DNA of 64,000 bases from Streptomyces akebiae (GTDB lineage: Bacteria; Actinomycetota; Actinomycetes; Streptomycetales; Streptomycetaceae): NCBI RefSeq assembly GCF_019599145.1, contig NZ_CP080647.1:372001-436000 (forward strand), written 5' to 3'. Each line of letters opens with the position of its first letter. The stretch's first letter is position 1. Below, piece by piece: positions 8,067 through 17,300 of the stretch. A model generated the notes under the pieces. It did not search any database and had not been told where the DNA came from. It saw nothing but the letters and a program-made list of their open reading frames with translations. Position numbers and translations under genes: made by a program.

Positions 8067-8828
8067 TCACCACCACCGGTGGCGGTCGCCGACGATGCGC
8101 CGGTCGCCGAGGGGCTGTACGGCGCGGGCGTTGCCCTTGGGGAAGACCGTCCGGTAGTGGGCCAGCGCGGTGGCGGAGGCCTGGACGGGGTGGGTCAGCA
8201 CGATCCAGCGCACTCCGGGGGTGTACGGGCAGACGGTGGTGGAGCCGAGGTAGCGATACGACTCGGTGCAGGACGGAAGCAGTGCGTCGAGTTCGACGCC
8301 GCGGACCTCCCAGGGTTCCGCGGCGCGGCGTGCCGAGGTGAGCAGGCGGTCGAGGGAGTCGTTGGCCCGGCCCGGGTGCACGAAGACGCCGACGACCGCG
8401 AACCCGCTGTCCTTCCCCACTCCGGCCGCGCCGTCGTCATCGGTCACCCGCCGGTATTTCATGTGCTGTTCCATCGGGAACGCCACGCCCGAGACGGTGT
8501 GCTCGGACGGCGTGTGCCAGTGCACGTCGACCAGCTCGTAGCGGTCGGCGCCCACCCGTACCCGGCACTCTCCGCCGGGTGGCGGCGCGGCCTTCACGGT
8601 CCCCTCGTCGTCCCGCACGCAGTCGGGCCGGCCACTCCGCACGGGGCCGGTCTCGGCCCGATGGTTCCCGGGGGCGTCGAAGTGCAGTTCCAGGTCGAGC
8701 GTCGCCGGGTGGGCGAAGCGCAGGGGCGGCAGCGCGGAGAGGTCGACGTCCAGCGGCCTGATGTCGACCGGGCTCTGCTTCCCGTGCGAACAGCCGACGG
8801 CGGACGACGCGGGCGCGGTCAGGGACAT
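8067..8828 (-). CDS. Alpha-type carbonic anhydrase
   Basis: The 253-residue protein carries the alpha-carbonic anhydrase core: KQSPVDI near residue 18, zinc ligands H103 and H105 in DVHWHTPSEH, E109 of the SEH motif, and the third ligand H122 in FPMEQHMKY. Near the end, YRYLGSTTVCPYTPGVRW matches the usual YxGSLTTPPCxExVxW region with changes. The family hydrates carbon dioxide. Bacterial alpha forms are normally exported, but this one shows no signal peptide. The ATG at 8828 follows GAAGGTG at a usable distance; the open frame extends to 8873 without better support. Confidence 0.82.
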   Translation of the reverse strand: MSLTAPASSAVGCSHGKQSPVDIRPLDVDLSALPPLRFAHPATLDLELHFDAPGNHRAETGPVRSGRPDCVRDDEGTVKAAPPPGGECRVRVGADRYELVDVHWHTPSEHTVSGVAFPMEQHMKYRRVTDDDGAAGVGKDSGFAVVGVFVHPGRANDSLDRLLTSARRAAEPWEVRGVELDALLPSCTESYRYLGSTTVCPYTPGVRWIVLTHPVQASATALAHYRTVFPKGNARAVQPLGDRRIVGDRHRWW

Positions 8829-8990
8829 GGGTGAACACCTTCGGCTGGGGCGGGAGTTGGGGTCCGGACGCACCGCATCCCTCCCCCTCTCACCGCGCCG
8901 GAACGCACAGGCTCACCCGCACTGATGAACAGACGGCACGGCCTTGACGCCACGAAGGGCACGGGCTCCCTGACGACCGGCGGGTCCGCC

Positions 8991-9728
8991 TCAGAGAGAG
9001 GCGTCCTCGGTCGGCGAAGGCACGTCACACGGACGCAGGACCATGAGAGGGCCCTCCAGGGTCGCCACCATGGCGAAGGGGAACCGGTCGAGTTCCAGAC
9101 AGAGGGCGACGTCATCGGGATGGACCCCTTGGCGCACGCCTTCCGCCAGCTCGGCCGCGGCTCGTGACCCGGCAGCACGGCGGAGGAAGTCAGCGGCGTC
9201 CGTCCCGGCCCCGGCGGCCTCGACCCCGGCGGCCCCATCCCCGCCCCCGGAGGCTCTGCGGGCGATGTACTGGGCGCAGGCCAGATCCTCGTCGGCCCGC
9301 CCGTCCTCGCCGGTGACCACGAACGTGACGCCGTCACGCCCGCGCGTCCGCAGGACCCGCGCCGTGGCCTCCGCCACCACGAAGGCGGCACACAGCACCA
9401 GCGAGGCGTCCTTCACGGCGAGCGCGCCGACCGTCCCCGCCGTGGTCTTCTGGATGACGGTCCGTCCGCCGAGATCCATGGACCGCATCAGACCCGGCGA
9501 GTTGACGGCGTCGAATCCGGGCGCCGACGGACCGTCCTTGAGCGCCACCCAGTCAGGGTGACCGTCCTTGAGCGCCAAGGCGTCGTCCAGTGACTCGGCG
9601 AGAACGATCTTCTCCGCGCCCTGGGCGAAGGCCCAGGCGGCCACGGTGAAGGCACGCATGACGTCGACCACGACCGCCACGGTCGGAGGTTCGAGCAGCC
9701 CGGGGATGCCGACGAAACGAGCGTTCAT
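8991..9728 (-). CDS. 2-phosphosulfolactate phosphatase-like protein (ComB family)
   Basis: The 245-residue protein resembles Com[21 protein letters not shown] at the N-terminus, GFDAVNSPG, then [15 protein letters not shown] and an acidic [17 protein letters not shown] helix. In archaea and some bacteria ComB removes phosphate from 2-phosphosulfolactate in coenzyme M synthesis. Actinobacteria lack that pathway, so the real substrate here is probably different. The start at [10 protein letters not shown] (9728) precedes the first beta strand; the frame is open to 9779. No partner gene for sulfonate metabolism is adjacent. Confidence 0.72.
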   Translation of the reverse strand: MNARFVGIPGLLEPPTVAVVVDVMRAFTVAAWAFAQGAEKIVLAESLDDALALKDGHPDWVALKDGPSAPGFDAVNSPGLMRSMDLGGRTVIQKTTAGTVGALAVKDASLVLCAAFVVAEATARVLRTRGRDGVTFVVTGEDGRADEDLACAQYIARRASGGGDGAAGVEAAGAGTDAADFLRRAAGSRAAAELAEGVRQGVHPDDVALCLELDRFPFAMVATLEGPLMVLRPCDVPSPTEDASL

Positions 9729-9830
9729 TCTGACCATGATCGTGCACGTCGACCTCGAAGCAGCCGGAGAGTGACGCACACCACAGTCAGGAGTTCCCGG
9801 GACGCGCGTCCAGCCGGACGCGTCCCCGCC

Positions 9831-10313
9831 TCAGGACCACAGGGCGCGCAACGCGGCGATGACGGTGGTCGGTTGCTGGGTGTGGGGGTGGTAGCCGGGG
9901 ACGCGGAGCAAGCGGCCGTCGAGCGCGTCGGGCACCGCCTCGGCGCAGGCGATCAGTGCCTCACCGACGTGGGCGCGGTACGGCTCCGGCGCGTCCTGCC
10001 AGGTCCCACAGATCACCAGCGTCGGCCAGGGCGCCGCACGCAGCGGTTCCAGCGGCGCCGTCGCCTCCCGGACGGGGCGTTCGCGCGTGGACGTGGCCAC
10101 GGCTCGGAGCCGCCGCGGGGTGGGTTCGGGCATGGTCATGCCGATGCCCTCCGTGGAGGCGCGCGGAAACTGCTCCGGCGTCACCGACTCCGGGACCGCG
10201 GGCCCCTCCCGCACCCGCCGCTTCATGGCGTCGATCACCGGGTGCCCGGCGGCCGCGGCGAACGCGGAGGGCTGGATCAGGGGCAGGGAGCGCACGAGGC
10301 CGGGGCGGCGTCC
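9831..10313 (-). pseudogene. C-terminal remnant of an alpha/beta hydrolase
   Basis: About 160 codons resemble the cap and C-terminal half of an alpha/beta hydrolase: AAGHPVIDAMKRRVREGPAVPE, SVTPEQFPRASTEGIGMTMP, then PWPTLVICGTWQDAPEPYRA and a possible catalytic histidine in RVPGYHPHTQQP. No nucleophile elbow (GxSxG) or oxyanion HG motif is seen upstream in any frame; the open frame upstream of about 10310 is low-quality sequence running into another gene's remnant on the opposite strand. I interpret it as a truncated gene. A novel short protein is the less likely alternative. Confidence 0.5.
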
Positions 10314-10380
10314 GGCGGCCGACACGGCCTGTCGTGGCGGCTGGAACGACGACCGCACGGTCTGGCCCTCGGCGCCCGCG

Positions 10381-10524
10381 ACCGGGCGCTGCGCCCGGGG
10401 CAACGGCGGCAACCATCTGCCGTGGGTCGACCCGGCGCGCGACCTGGTGATCAGCTCACGCCGGGGCGCGGAGGTCGAGATGCTCCTGGCGAGGGTGTCA
10501 CGGGCGGTGGCACCCGGCGGATGA
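10381..10524 (+). pseudogene. C-terminal scrap of a serine hydrolase (beta-lactamase family)
   Basis: The frame ending at 10524 reads GGNHLPWVDPARDLVISSRR, then GAEVEMLLARVSRAV. This matches the end of class C beta-lactamase-like serine hydrolases, where a G-rich segment precedes WVDPxxDLVV and a final helix. None of the catalytic SxxK or YxN region is present upstream. It abuts the opposite-strand alpha/beta hydrolase remnant, so two broken genes appear fused here. Confidence 0.5.
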
Positions 10525-10605
10525 GCTGCGGCGCTCCGCCGAAAATCGGTGGGCCCGGGGCCGCGCCCCACGTGACAATCAGGGGCCAGCAAGGGGAGGA
10601 ACACA

Positions 10606-11814
10606 ATGAGCCAGGCACACCTGACTCTTCATGAGCTGCTGCCGCCGGAGGAGCTCGCGGCCGCGCTCGAAGCGGGGCACGTCACGCGCAAGTCGCACCC
10701 GGAACTGCCGTTGTCCATCTACACGTACACGAGGACATGTCAGTACGAGCGGGTGTGGAACCGCGTGACCACGCGCTGCCGGGGCCTCGTGGCCGACGAC
10801 GGCACCGGGGAGATCGTCGCGCTGCCGCTGCCGAAGTTCTTCAACGTCGGTGAGCACGAGGCCGGTCAGCCTTACGCCCCGAGCCTTCCGGACGAGCCGT
10901 TCGAGGTGTACGACAAGGTCGACGGCAGTCTGGCGGTGGTGTTCCACTACGCGGGCCGGTGGCGGGTCGCGTCCAAGGGGTCGTTCGTGAGCGTGCAGGC
11001 CACGTGGGCGCAGCTGCTGCTCGACGCGAAGGACACGTCCGCTCTCGTTCCCGGAGTGACCTACCTGGCCGAGATCCTCTACCCGGAGAACCGGATCGTC
11101 GTCGACTACGGCGACCGTCGGGACGTGGTACTGCTGGCCGCGTTCGCCAAGGACGGCACGGAGATCGCCCTGGCGGAGGCCGCCGTGGGGTGGCGGGGCA
11201 TCGGCTCGGTCGTCACCGTCCGGCCCGCCGTGCCGCTCGCCGAGCTGCTGGCGATGACGGAGGGCAACCGGCTGCCCGGCGGCCTGACGGCCACGGGCAC
11301 CGACGCGGAGGGCTTCGTGCTGCGCTTCGCCTCGGGTGTACGGGCCAAGGCCAAGTTCGCCGAGTACGTGCGGCTCCACAAGGTGCTGACCGGTGTGACC
11401 GAGCGGGACATCTGGCGCGGTCACGGCATCCAGCGGTTCGCGGGGCTGCCCGCCAAGCAGGTGGCGCAGGCGCTGAACTGCTCGGCCGAGGACGTCGTCG
11501 CGTCCGCCGGGCGGCCGCTGGACGCGCTGCTGGAGCAGGTGCCCGACGAGTTCGACGCCTGGGTGCGCGGGGTCGTCGCGGGCATCGACAAACAGGTCGA
11601 GGACCGTGAGCGGGCGATCGACGAGGCGTTCCGGTCGCTCGCGCATCTCGCGGGCGACCGGGGCGCGTTCGCCCGCGCGGTGCGGGAACTGCCCGACGCG
11701 GCCCTGCGCCCCGCCATGTTCCAGCGCCTGGACGGCCGCCCGACCGTCCTCGTGACGTACCGTTCCACCCGGCCGGAGGCGGCCGACCCCTTCAAGAACG
11801 ACGAGGAGAACTGA
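10606..11814 (+). CDS. T4 Rnl1-like ATP-dependent RNA ligase
   Basis: The 402-residue protein shows the covalent nucleotidyltransferase motifs in order: motif I KVDGS with the AMP-accepting lysine K104; an upstream TRCRGLVAD arginine segment; motif III TYLAEILYPENR (about 152-163) with E156; motif IV EGFVLRF (235-241); and motif V with K248/K250 (RAKAKFAEY). The size and upstream Arg motif match T4 RNA ligase 1, which seals 5'-phosphate and 3'-OH ends of cut tRNA. An AAGGGGAGG site precedes the ATG. The next gene starts two bases after the stop and encodes the matching end-healing enzyme, so this is a repair operon. The RNA substrate is unknown. Confidence 0.85.
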   Translation: MSQAHLTLHELLPPEELAAALEAGHVTRKSHPELPLSIYTYTRTCQYERVWNRVTTRCRGLVADDGTGEIVALPLPKFFNVGEHEAGQPYAPSLPDEPFEVYDKVDGSLAVVFHYAGRWRVASKGSFVSVQATWAQLLLDAKDTSALVPGVTYLAEILYPENRIVVDYGDRRDVVLLAAFAKDGTEIALAEAAVGWRGIGSVVTVRPAVPLAELLAMTEGNRLPGGLTATGTDAEGFVLRFASGVRAKAKFAEYVRLHKVLTGVTERDIWRGHGIQRFAGLPAKQVAQALNCSAEDVVASAGRPLDALLEQVPDEFDAWVRGVVAGIDKQVEDRERAIDEAFRSLAHLAGDRGAFARAVRELPDAALRPAMFQRLDGRPTVLVTYRSTRPEAADPFKNDEEN

Positions 11815-11816
11815 CC

Positions 11817-12737
11817 GTGCCCGTGGTACACGTCATGACGGGGCTGCCCGCCTCGGGGAAGACGACGGCCGCGCGCGAGCTGCAGGCGGAGTCCGGGGGC
11901 CGGATGCGCCGCGTCAACCTCGACGATCTGCGGCAGATGCTCGACATCCCGCTGCCCGAGGGGGCCGAGCGCCGGTCGTACGCGCACGAGCAGACCGTGC
12001 TGGCGATCCAGGACGCGGCGGTACGGGCGGCCGTCGACGGCGGTTTCGACGTCGTCGTGGACAACACGCACATGACCCCGCACATCCCCAAGCGGCTGAA
12101 GGCGGCCGTGGCGGGGCTGGCCACGTTCGTGGTGCACGACTTCACCGACGTCCCGGTGGAGGAGTGCCTGCGGCGGGACGCCGCGCGGGAGCGGCCGGTC
12201 GGTGAGGAGATCATCCGGATCCTCGCCGACAAGCACGAGAAGTCCCGCAGGGGCGGCTGGCGGCTCACGGCGGAGTGGCTGAACGACGAGCCCGCCGTCG
12301 AGCCGTACACCGCCGACCCGGCGCTCCCCTCGGCGGTCATGTGCGACATCGACGGCACACTCGCCATTCGGGGCGACCGGGGTGCCTACGACTTCACGCG
12401 CTGCGAGGAGGATCTGCTCAACGTGTCGGTGCGCGGTGCGCTGCGCTCCTTCCGCAGCGCCGACGGCGATGTGATCGTCCTGCTCTCCGGGCGCGGGGAG
12501 GAGCACCGGGGCCAGACGGAGGCGTGGCTGCGGGCGCACGAGGTGCCGTACGACGAGCTGTGGATGCGGGCGGCGGGCGACCAACGTCGCGACGACGTGG
12601 TGAAGGCGGAGCTCTTCGACCGGCATGTGCGGCACCGCTTCGCCGTACGGGTCTCCCTCGACGACCGGGACCGGGTCGTCGCCGTGTGGCGGCGGATGGG
12701 GCTGCCGACCTGGCAGGTCAACTACGGCAACTTCTAG
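11817..12737 (+). CDS. T4-like polynucleotide 5'-kinase/3'-phosphatase
   Basis: The 306-residue protein has two domains. Residues 1-155 are a P-loop kinase (GLPASGKT at 9-16, NLDDLRQML with the general-base aspartate around D36/D37, and an Arg-rich lid RRDAARERP near 119-127). Residues about 170-306 are a HAD phosphatase with CDIDGTLA (D177 and D179) and LLSGR. The order and length match T4 Pnkp, which turns 2',3'-cyclic phosphate/5'-OH RNA ends into 3'-OH/5'-phosphate. It starts with GTG behind GAGGAGAA, two bases after the ligase stop. Together the genes supply both end healing and sealing. Confidence 0.87.
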   Translation: MPVVHVMTGLPASGKTTAARELQAESGGRMRRVNLDDLRQMLDIPLPEGAERRSYAHEQTVLAIQDAAVRAAVDGGFDVVVDNTHMTPHIPKRLKAAVAGLATFVVHDFTDVPVEECLRRDAARERPVGEEIIRILADKHEKSRRGGWRLTAEWLNDEPAVEPYTADPALPSAVMCDIDGTLAIRGDRGAYDFTRCEEDLLNVSVRGALRSFRSADGDVIVLLSGRGEEHRGQTEAWLRAHEVPYDELWMRAAGDQRRDDVVKAELFDRHVRHRFAVRVSLDDRDRVVAVWRRMGLPTWQVNYGNF

Positions 12738-12786
12738 TGCCGCGGCAGAGGCTGAGCGGGCGGGTCGGCCCGTGGGTGCCCGCTGG

Positions 12787-12792
12787 TAAAAT
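12787..12792 (+). promoter_or_regulatory. -10 box of the DEAD-box helicase gene
   Basis: TAAAAT, an unusually A/T-rich hexamer here, lies about 19 bases before the leader hairpin and 88 bases before the TTG start. No good -35 box is seen. Confidence 0.45.
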
Positions 12793-12810
12793 GGGGCCAC
12801 GCTTCGACAC

Positions 12811-12846
12811 CGCCGGGGCCCGTACCGAGGGGTACGGGCCCCGGCG
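12811..12846 (+). promoter_or_regulatory. Strong 5'-UTR hairpin of the DEAD-box helicase gene
   Basis: The arms CGCCGGGGCCCGTACC (12811-12826) and GGTACGGGCCCCGGCG (12831-12846) form a perfect 16-base-pair stem with a GAGG tetraloop, 34 bases before the TTG start. No U-run follows, so it is not an ordinary terminator. A helicase could act on this structure in its own mRNA; that is inference. Confidence 0.6.
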
Positions 12847-12879
12847 CGTTCCGGGCGACACACCAGGAAAGGTTCCCCA

Positions 12880-14304
12880 TTGAACGCGAAGCCGTCGTCC
12901 TCGGCCTCCGGGCTCTCCCCCGCCGACCCACCCCGGCACGCCACCTCGCCGTGGGACGAGTCCTCGACGCCGGCGGCGGTGTCCGGGGAGCTGCCGCCGG
13001 CGGAGTCCTTCGACGCGCTCGGGCTGCCGCCGGAGCTGCTGCGGACCATGACCGAGCTCGGGGTGCGGGAGCCGTTCCCGATCCAGGCGGCGACGCTGCC
13101 TCACGCGCTGGCCGGCCGTGACGTCCTCGGCCGGGCACGGACCGGCTCGGGAAAGACGCTGGCGTTCGGGCTCGCGCTCCTGGTCCGGACGGCCGGGCCG
13201 CGGGCGGAGTCCAAGCGGCCCCTGGCACTGGTCCTGGTCCCGACCCGGGAGCTCGCGCAGCAGGTGAGCGACGCGCTGACGCCGTACGCGCGGACCCTGG
13301 GGGTGCGGCTGGCGACGGTGGTCGGCGGGCTGTCGATCAACAAGCAGCAGGCGCTGCTGCGGACCGGCGCCGAGGTGGTCGTGGCGACCCCGGGACGGCT
13401 GGCCGACCTGGTCTCACGCCGTGACTGCCACCTCGACCAGGTACGGATCACGGTGCTGGACGAGGCGGACCAGATGTGCGACCTGGGGTTCCTGCCGCAG
13501 GTCTCGGAGATCCTGGACCAGGTCCGCCCCGACGGGCAACGGCTGCTGTTCTCCGCCACCCTCGACCGCGATGTCGACCAGTTGGTCCACGACCACCTGC
13601 ACGATCCGGTGCTCGCCTCCGTCGACCGGGTCGCGGGCTCGGTCACCACGATGGAACACCATGTGCTGAACATCCACCCCGCCGACAAGTACGCGACCGC
13701 GACCGAGATCGCCGCGCGGGACGGCCGGGTGCTGATGTTCCTCGACACCAAGGCCGGGGTGGACCAGTTCACCCGCCATCTGCGGGCCAGTGGCGTACGG
13801 GCCGCCGCCCTGCACAGCGGCAAGTCGCAGCCCCAACGCACGCACACGCTCGGGCAGTTCAAGGACGGTGCGGTCACCGTGCTGGTGGCCACCAACGTCG
13901 CGGCCCGGGGCATCCACATCGAGGCGCTCGACCTCGTCGTCAACGTGGATCCGCCCGCCGACGCCAAGGACTATCTGCACCGCGGCGGGCGCACGGCGCG
14001 CGCCGGGGAGTCCGGGAAGGTCGTCACCCTGGTCACACCCAATCAGCGGCGCGACGTCAACCGGATGATGTCCGAGGCAAGGATTCGGCCGACGGTCACC
14101 CAAGTGCGGTCCGGCGAGGCGCAGTTGACCGCCATCACCGGGGCCAGGCGGCCACCGACCGGGACGAAGTCCAGCGGTGGCAACGCGCCTTTCCGGGGCC
14201 TCGGCACCCGGCCGGGCCGCCCCGCGAAGGAGTCCCGCAAGGCCGCCGAGGCCCGGAAGGCGGCTGAGGCCCGCGCGGCCGCCCGGGTGCGCAAGGGCCG
14301 CTGA
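12880..14304 (+). CDS. DEAD-box RNA helicase
   Basis: The 474-residue protein has the DEAD-box order: Q motif region FPIQAATLP, Walker A ARTGSGKT (86-93), PTRELAQQV, TPGRLADL, VLDEADQM, FSATL, then the second RecA domain with VLVATNVAARGIHIEALD and HRGGRTARAG. The basic, Ala-rich tail (KAAEARKAAEARAAARVRKGR) is likely to bind RNA. The frame begins with TTG at 12880, seven bases after AGGAAAGG; no ATG occurs before the helicase core. It follows the RNA repair operon by 142 bases with its own promoter and hairpin leader. A general or cold-induced RNA remodelling role is likely. Confidence 0.88.
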   Translation: MNAKPSSSASGLSPADPPRHATSPWDESSTPAAVSGELPPAESFDALGLPPELLRTMTELGVREPFPIQAATLPHALAGRDVLGRARTGSGKTLAFGLALLVRTAGPRAESKRPLALVLVPTRELAQQVSDALTPYARTLGVRLATVVGGLSINKQQALLRTGAEVVVATPGRLADLVSRRDCHLDQVRITVLDEADQMCDLGFLPQVSEILDQVRPDGQRLLFSATLDRDVDQLVHDHLHDPVLASVDRVAGSVTTMEHHVLNIHPADKYATATEIAARDGRVLMFLDTKAGVDQFTRHLRASGVRAAALHSGKSQPQRTHTLGQFKDGAVTVLVATNVAARGIHIEALDLVVNVDPPADAKDYLHRGGRTARAGESGKVVTLVTPNQRRDVNRMMSEARIRPTVTQVRSGEAQLTAITGARRPPTGTKSSGGNAPFRGLGTRPGRPAKESRKAAEARKAAEARAAARVRKGR

Positions 14305-14321
14305 CACCCGCGCACCGACGC

Positions 14322-17300
14322 TCAGGAGCCGGGGGCGAGGCCGAGGGCGGCGAGGGCGGCCCTGCCGGTGGCGGTGTGGTCGCCTCCGGCGAGGAGGAGG
14401 GTGCGGGCCGACTGGTAGGGGCAGCCCGCGGCGTCGAACGCCGTCGCGGCGGCGAGTTGACCGGGCAGGTCGCCGTCCAGGAGCGCCTGTGCCCGGTCCA
14501 GTTGGGCGGTGGCGACCGGGTTGCCCGCGGTCAGGTGCCGGGCGGCGGCGACCCGCGCCCGGGCCTCCGGGTGGCCGACGAGGACCGAGGCCTCGGCGCG
14601 CAGGCCCACGTACCAGTGGTGCCAGATCCAGGAGACCCACTTCCACACCTGGTCCGGTTCCGGCGCGACCCGGGCCAGTGCCGCGTCCGGCTCGCCGTCC
14701 TGGAGGAGCACCATGGCGTCGAAGACCGCGCCGTAGCCGTGGTGGTGCTCCGACGCCGTACCGGCCTCCTTGACGATCGCCAGCCAGCTCGCCCGCGCCC
14801 CGTGGTCGCCGCGCAGGCCGTGGATCATCGCGACGGACGCGGCGGCGGGTCCGAGGGAGAACGACCGCTGCCTGCCGCCGCGGCGCCATGCGTCGAGGAA
14901 GCGTTCGCTGCCGGTGAGTACGTCCCTGCCGTTGCCCGCGAAGGCGTCCGCGACCAGCAGCCAGGACGTGGCGTGCTGTGCCACCTCGGCGAGCAGGGGG
15001 TGGTCGGCGAGTTGTCTGCCCCACCGGCGGGCCTGCGCCAGCTCGCCCACGCCGAGGGCGGTCCCGGCGGCCATGGCGAGGGCGTCCATCCGCTCCTGTG
15101 TGCCGGCGGGGGTGTGCGGCACCGGGGCCAGGACCTCGATCCGGCGTCGGGCGGCGGCCGCCGCGCCGAACGGGTCACCGGCCCAGGTCCGGGCTCCGGA
15201 CAGCGCGTCGAGTGCGGCGGACTCGGCCACCGGATCCCCCGCCCGCCCGGCCAGCCGGACGGCCCGCTCGGCATAAGCGACGGTCTCCCCCGCGCTGTTG
15301 TCCACGTCCCCTTGAACCGCCCCGAAGGCATCCATGACGACGGCCGCTTCGGCGAGAGCGAGAGCTGCCACGGCGTCAGCCGCGACCTCGACCTCGACCG
15401 CGACCGCCGGCTCGGTCGGCGGGGCGAGGGGCGGGGAGGACAGCGGGGAGGTCGACGGATGGGGCACCGGGTCGGTGGCGTCGGCCGGCAGATCGATGGC
15501 GCCGGCCGGCAGATCGATGGCGTCGGGCATCAGGCCGGTGGTGCCGGGCGGCATGGCGCCGGACAGTCGGCGGGCCGTGGTGAGCAGTGCGGTCACCTCG
15601 GCCGTGCTGGGGAGATGTGCGAACTCGCTGGAGAAGCGGTACGCGACGGTGGCGGCGGCTGCCAGGTCGCGGGCCGTGCCGGTGGGGTCGCCCGCGCGGC
15701 AGGCGGCCTCGGCCGCTGCGCGGTGCAGGCGGTACATGTCGTCGCCGAGCCGACGGCAGCCGGCCACCCCGGCGGCCTCCCGCAGCGCCTCGGCAGCGGC
15801 GGCGGCACCGTGCACACCACGACCCGCATCACGACCCGCACCAGCCTCGTCCCCCACCGCAGCGGCCGCGTCCGCCACCGCGCGGCCCGCGGCCACCCCG
15901 GCCGCCTCCGCAACCGCGCGGCCCGTGCCGCCGCCGTCGACCACGTCCACGCGGCCCGCGGCGTCCGCGACGCCCCTCGTGTCTCCTCGTCCGACCCCAT
16001 CGTCGGCAAGTGCCGCCGCCTGCTCATACCGTTGCTGGCTCTCGCCGAGCAGGTTGCGGGTGAAGGTCAGACCGGCGAGCACGAGGGCCAGGCGGTGGGC
16101 GACCGTGCGGTGGTCCGGGCGGTCGGCGGCCCAGGCGAGGGACGCTCGGAGGTCGTCGGCGACGGCGTCGAAGCGTGCGCGCCGGTCCGGGCCCTCGGCT
16201 CCGCTGAGCGCGGTCGCACCGGCCAGGCACCAGGCGACGTGGCGCGATCGCACGTCCGTCAGCTCGTCGGCGTCGGCGAGCCGCTCGGTCCCGTACTGGC
16301 GGATGGTCTCCAGCGCCTGGTAGCGGGTACCGGTCGCGGTCGGTGTCGCGGCGAGCAGGCTCTGTTCCGCGAGTCGGCCCAGCCCGTCGGCGACCGCCGC
16401 CGGCTCCAGCGGAGCGAACCCGGCGACGACGCCGGCCGCCTCGGCGGTGAACGGCATGACGAACACCGAGATCCGGCGCAGCAGCGCCCGGTCCGGCGGC
16501 TCCAGCAGATCATGGCTCCAGTCGAGTGCGGCCCGTACCGACCGGTGCCGGTCGTCCGCGCGGGGGCCGCCCGCGAGAATGCGCAGTTGGTCGGAGAGGC
16601 CGGCGGTGAGACCGTCCAGGCCGAGGGTGGGCCAGCGTGCCGCCGCCAGCTCGATCGCGAGCGCCATGCCGTCGAGGCGTTCGCAGATGGCCGCGATCTT
16701 GTCGCGCAGGGCCGGTTCCGGTGGCAGACCGACTGCCGCCGCCCGTTCCAGGAAGAGGGCCACGGCCTCCGAATCGGTACCACCGTCCGAGGACAACGGC
16801 GGCACCGGGAAGACCCATTCGAACGGCACCATCATCCGAGCGCGGCTCGTCGCGAGCACCCGTAGCTTCGGACAGGCGACCAGCAGGCGTTCCAGGAAGG
16901 GCGCGATCCCGTCGCGTATCTGCTCGCAGTTGTCCAGGACCAGCAGCGCCTCGCGGTCCGCCAGGGCGGCCAGCACCGATTCCTCGGCGCCGCGCCCGGG
17001 TTGTTCGCCCACACCGACGGCCGCCGCGACCGCCGCGCCGACCCGCCCCGGGTCGGTGACCGGGGCCAGGTCGACGAACCACACCCCGTCGGCGAAGTCA
17101 CCGGCCGCGTCCGCCGCCACCGCCAGCGCGAGCCGGGTCTTGCCCACCCCGCCCGGACCGACCGCCGTGACCTGTCGCCGCGTCTTGACCGCCTCGGCCA
17201 GTTCGGCGCGTTCACGCACCCGGCCGATGAACGCGGTCAGCGGTGCGGGGAGGGCGGGTGCCGGACGGGGCCGGGCGGCGCGGGCGAGGTCTGCCGCGCG

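Noticed and set aside
9500..9600. Apparent tandem duplication (ALKDG twice) in the ComB-like gene
   Set aside because: The spacing and surrounding residues look normal for actinobacterial members of the family, so I see no evidence of a recent duplication.
15790..15990. Repeat-rich stretch as a CRISPR-like array
   Set aside because: Units are irregular and in frame within the LuxR/NB-ARC gene; there are no regular spacers.
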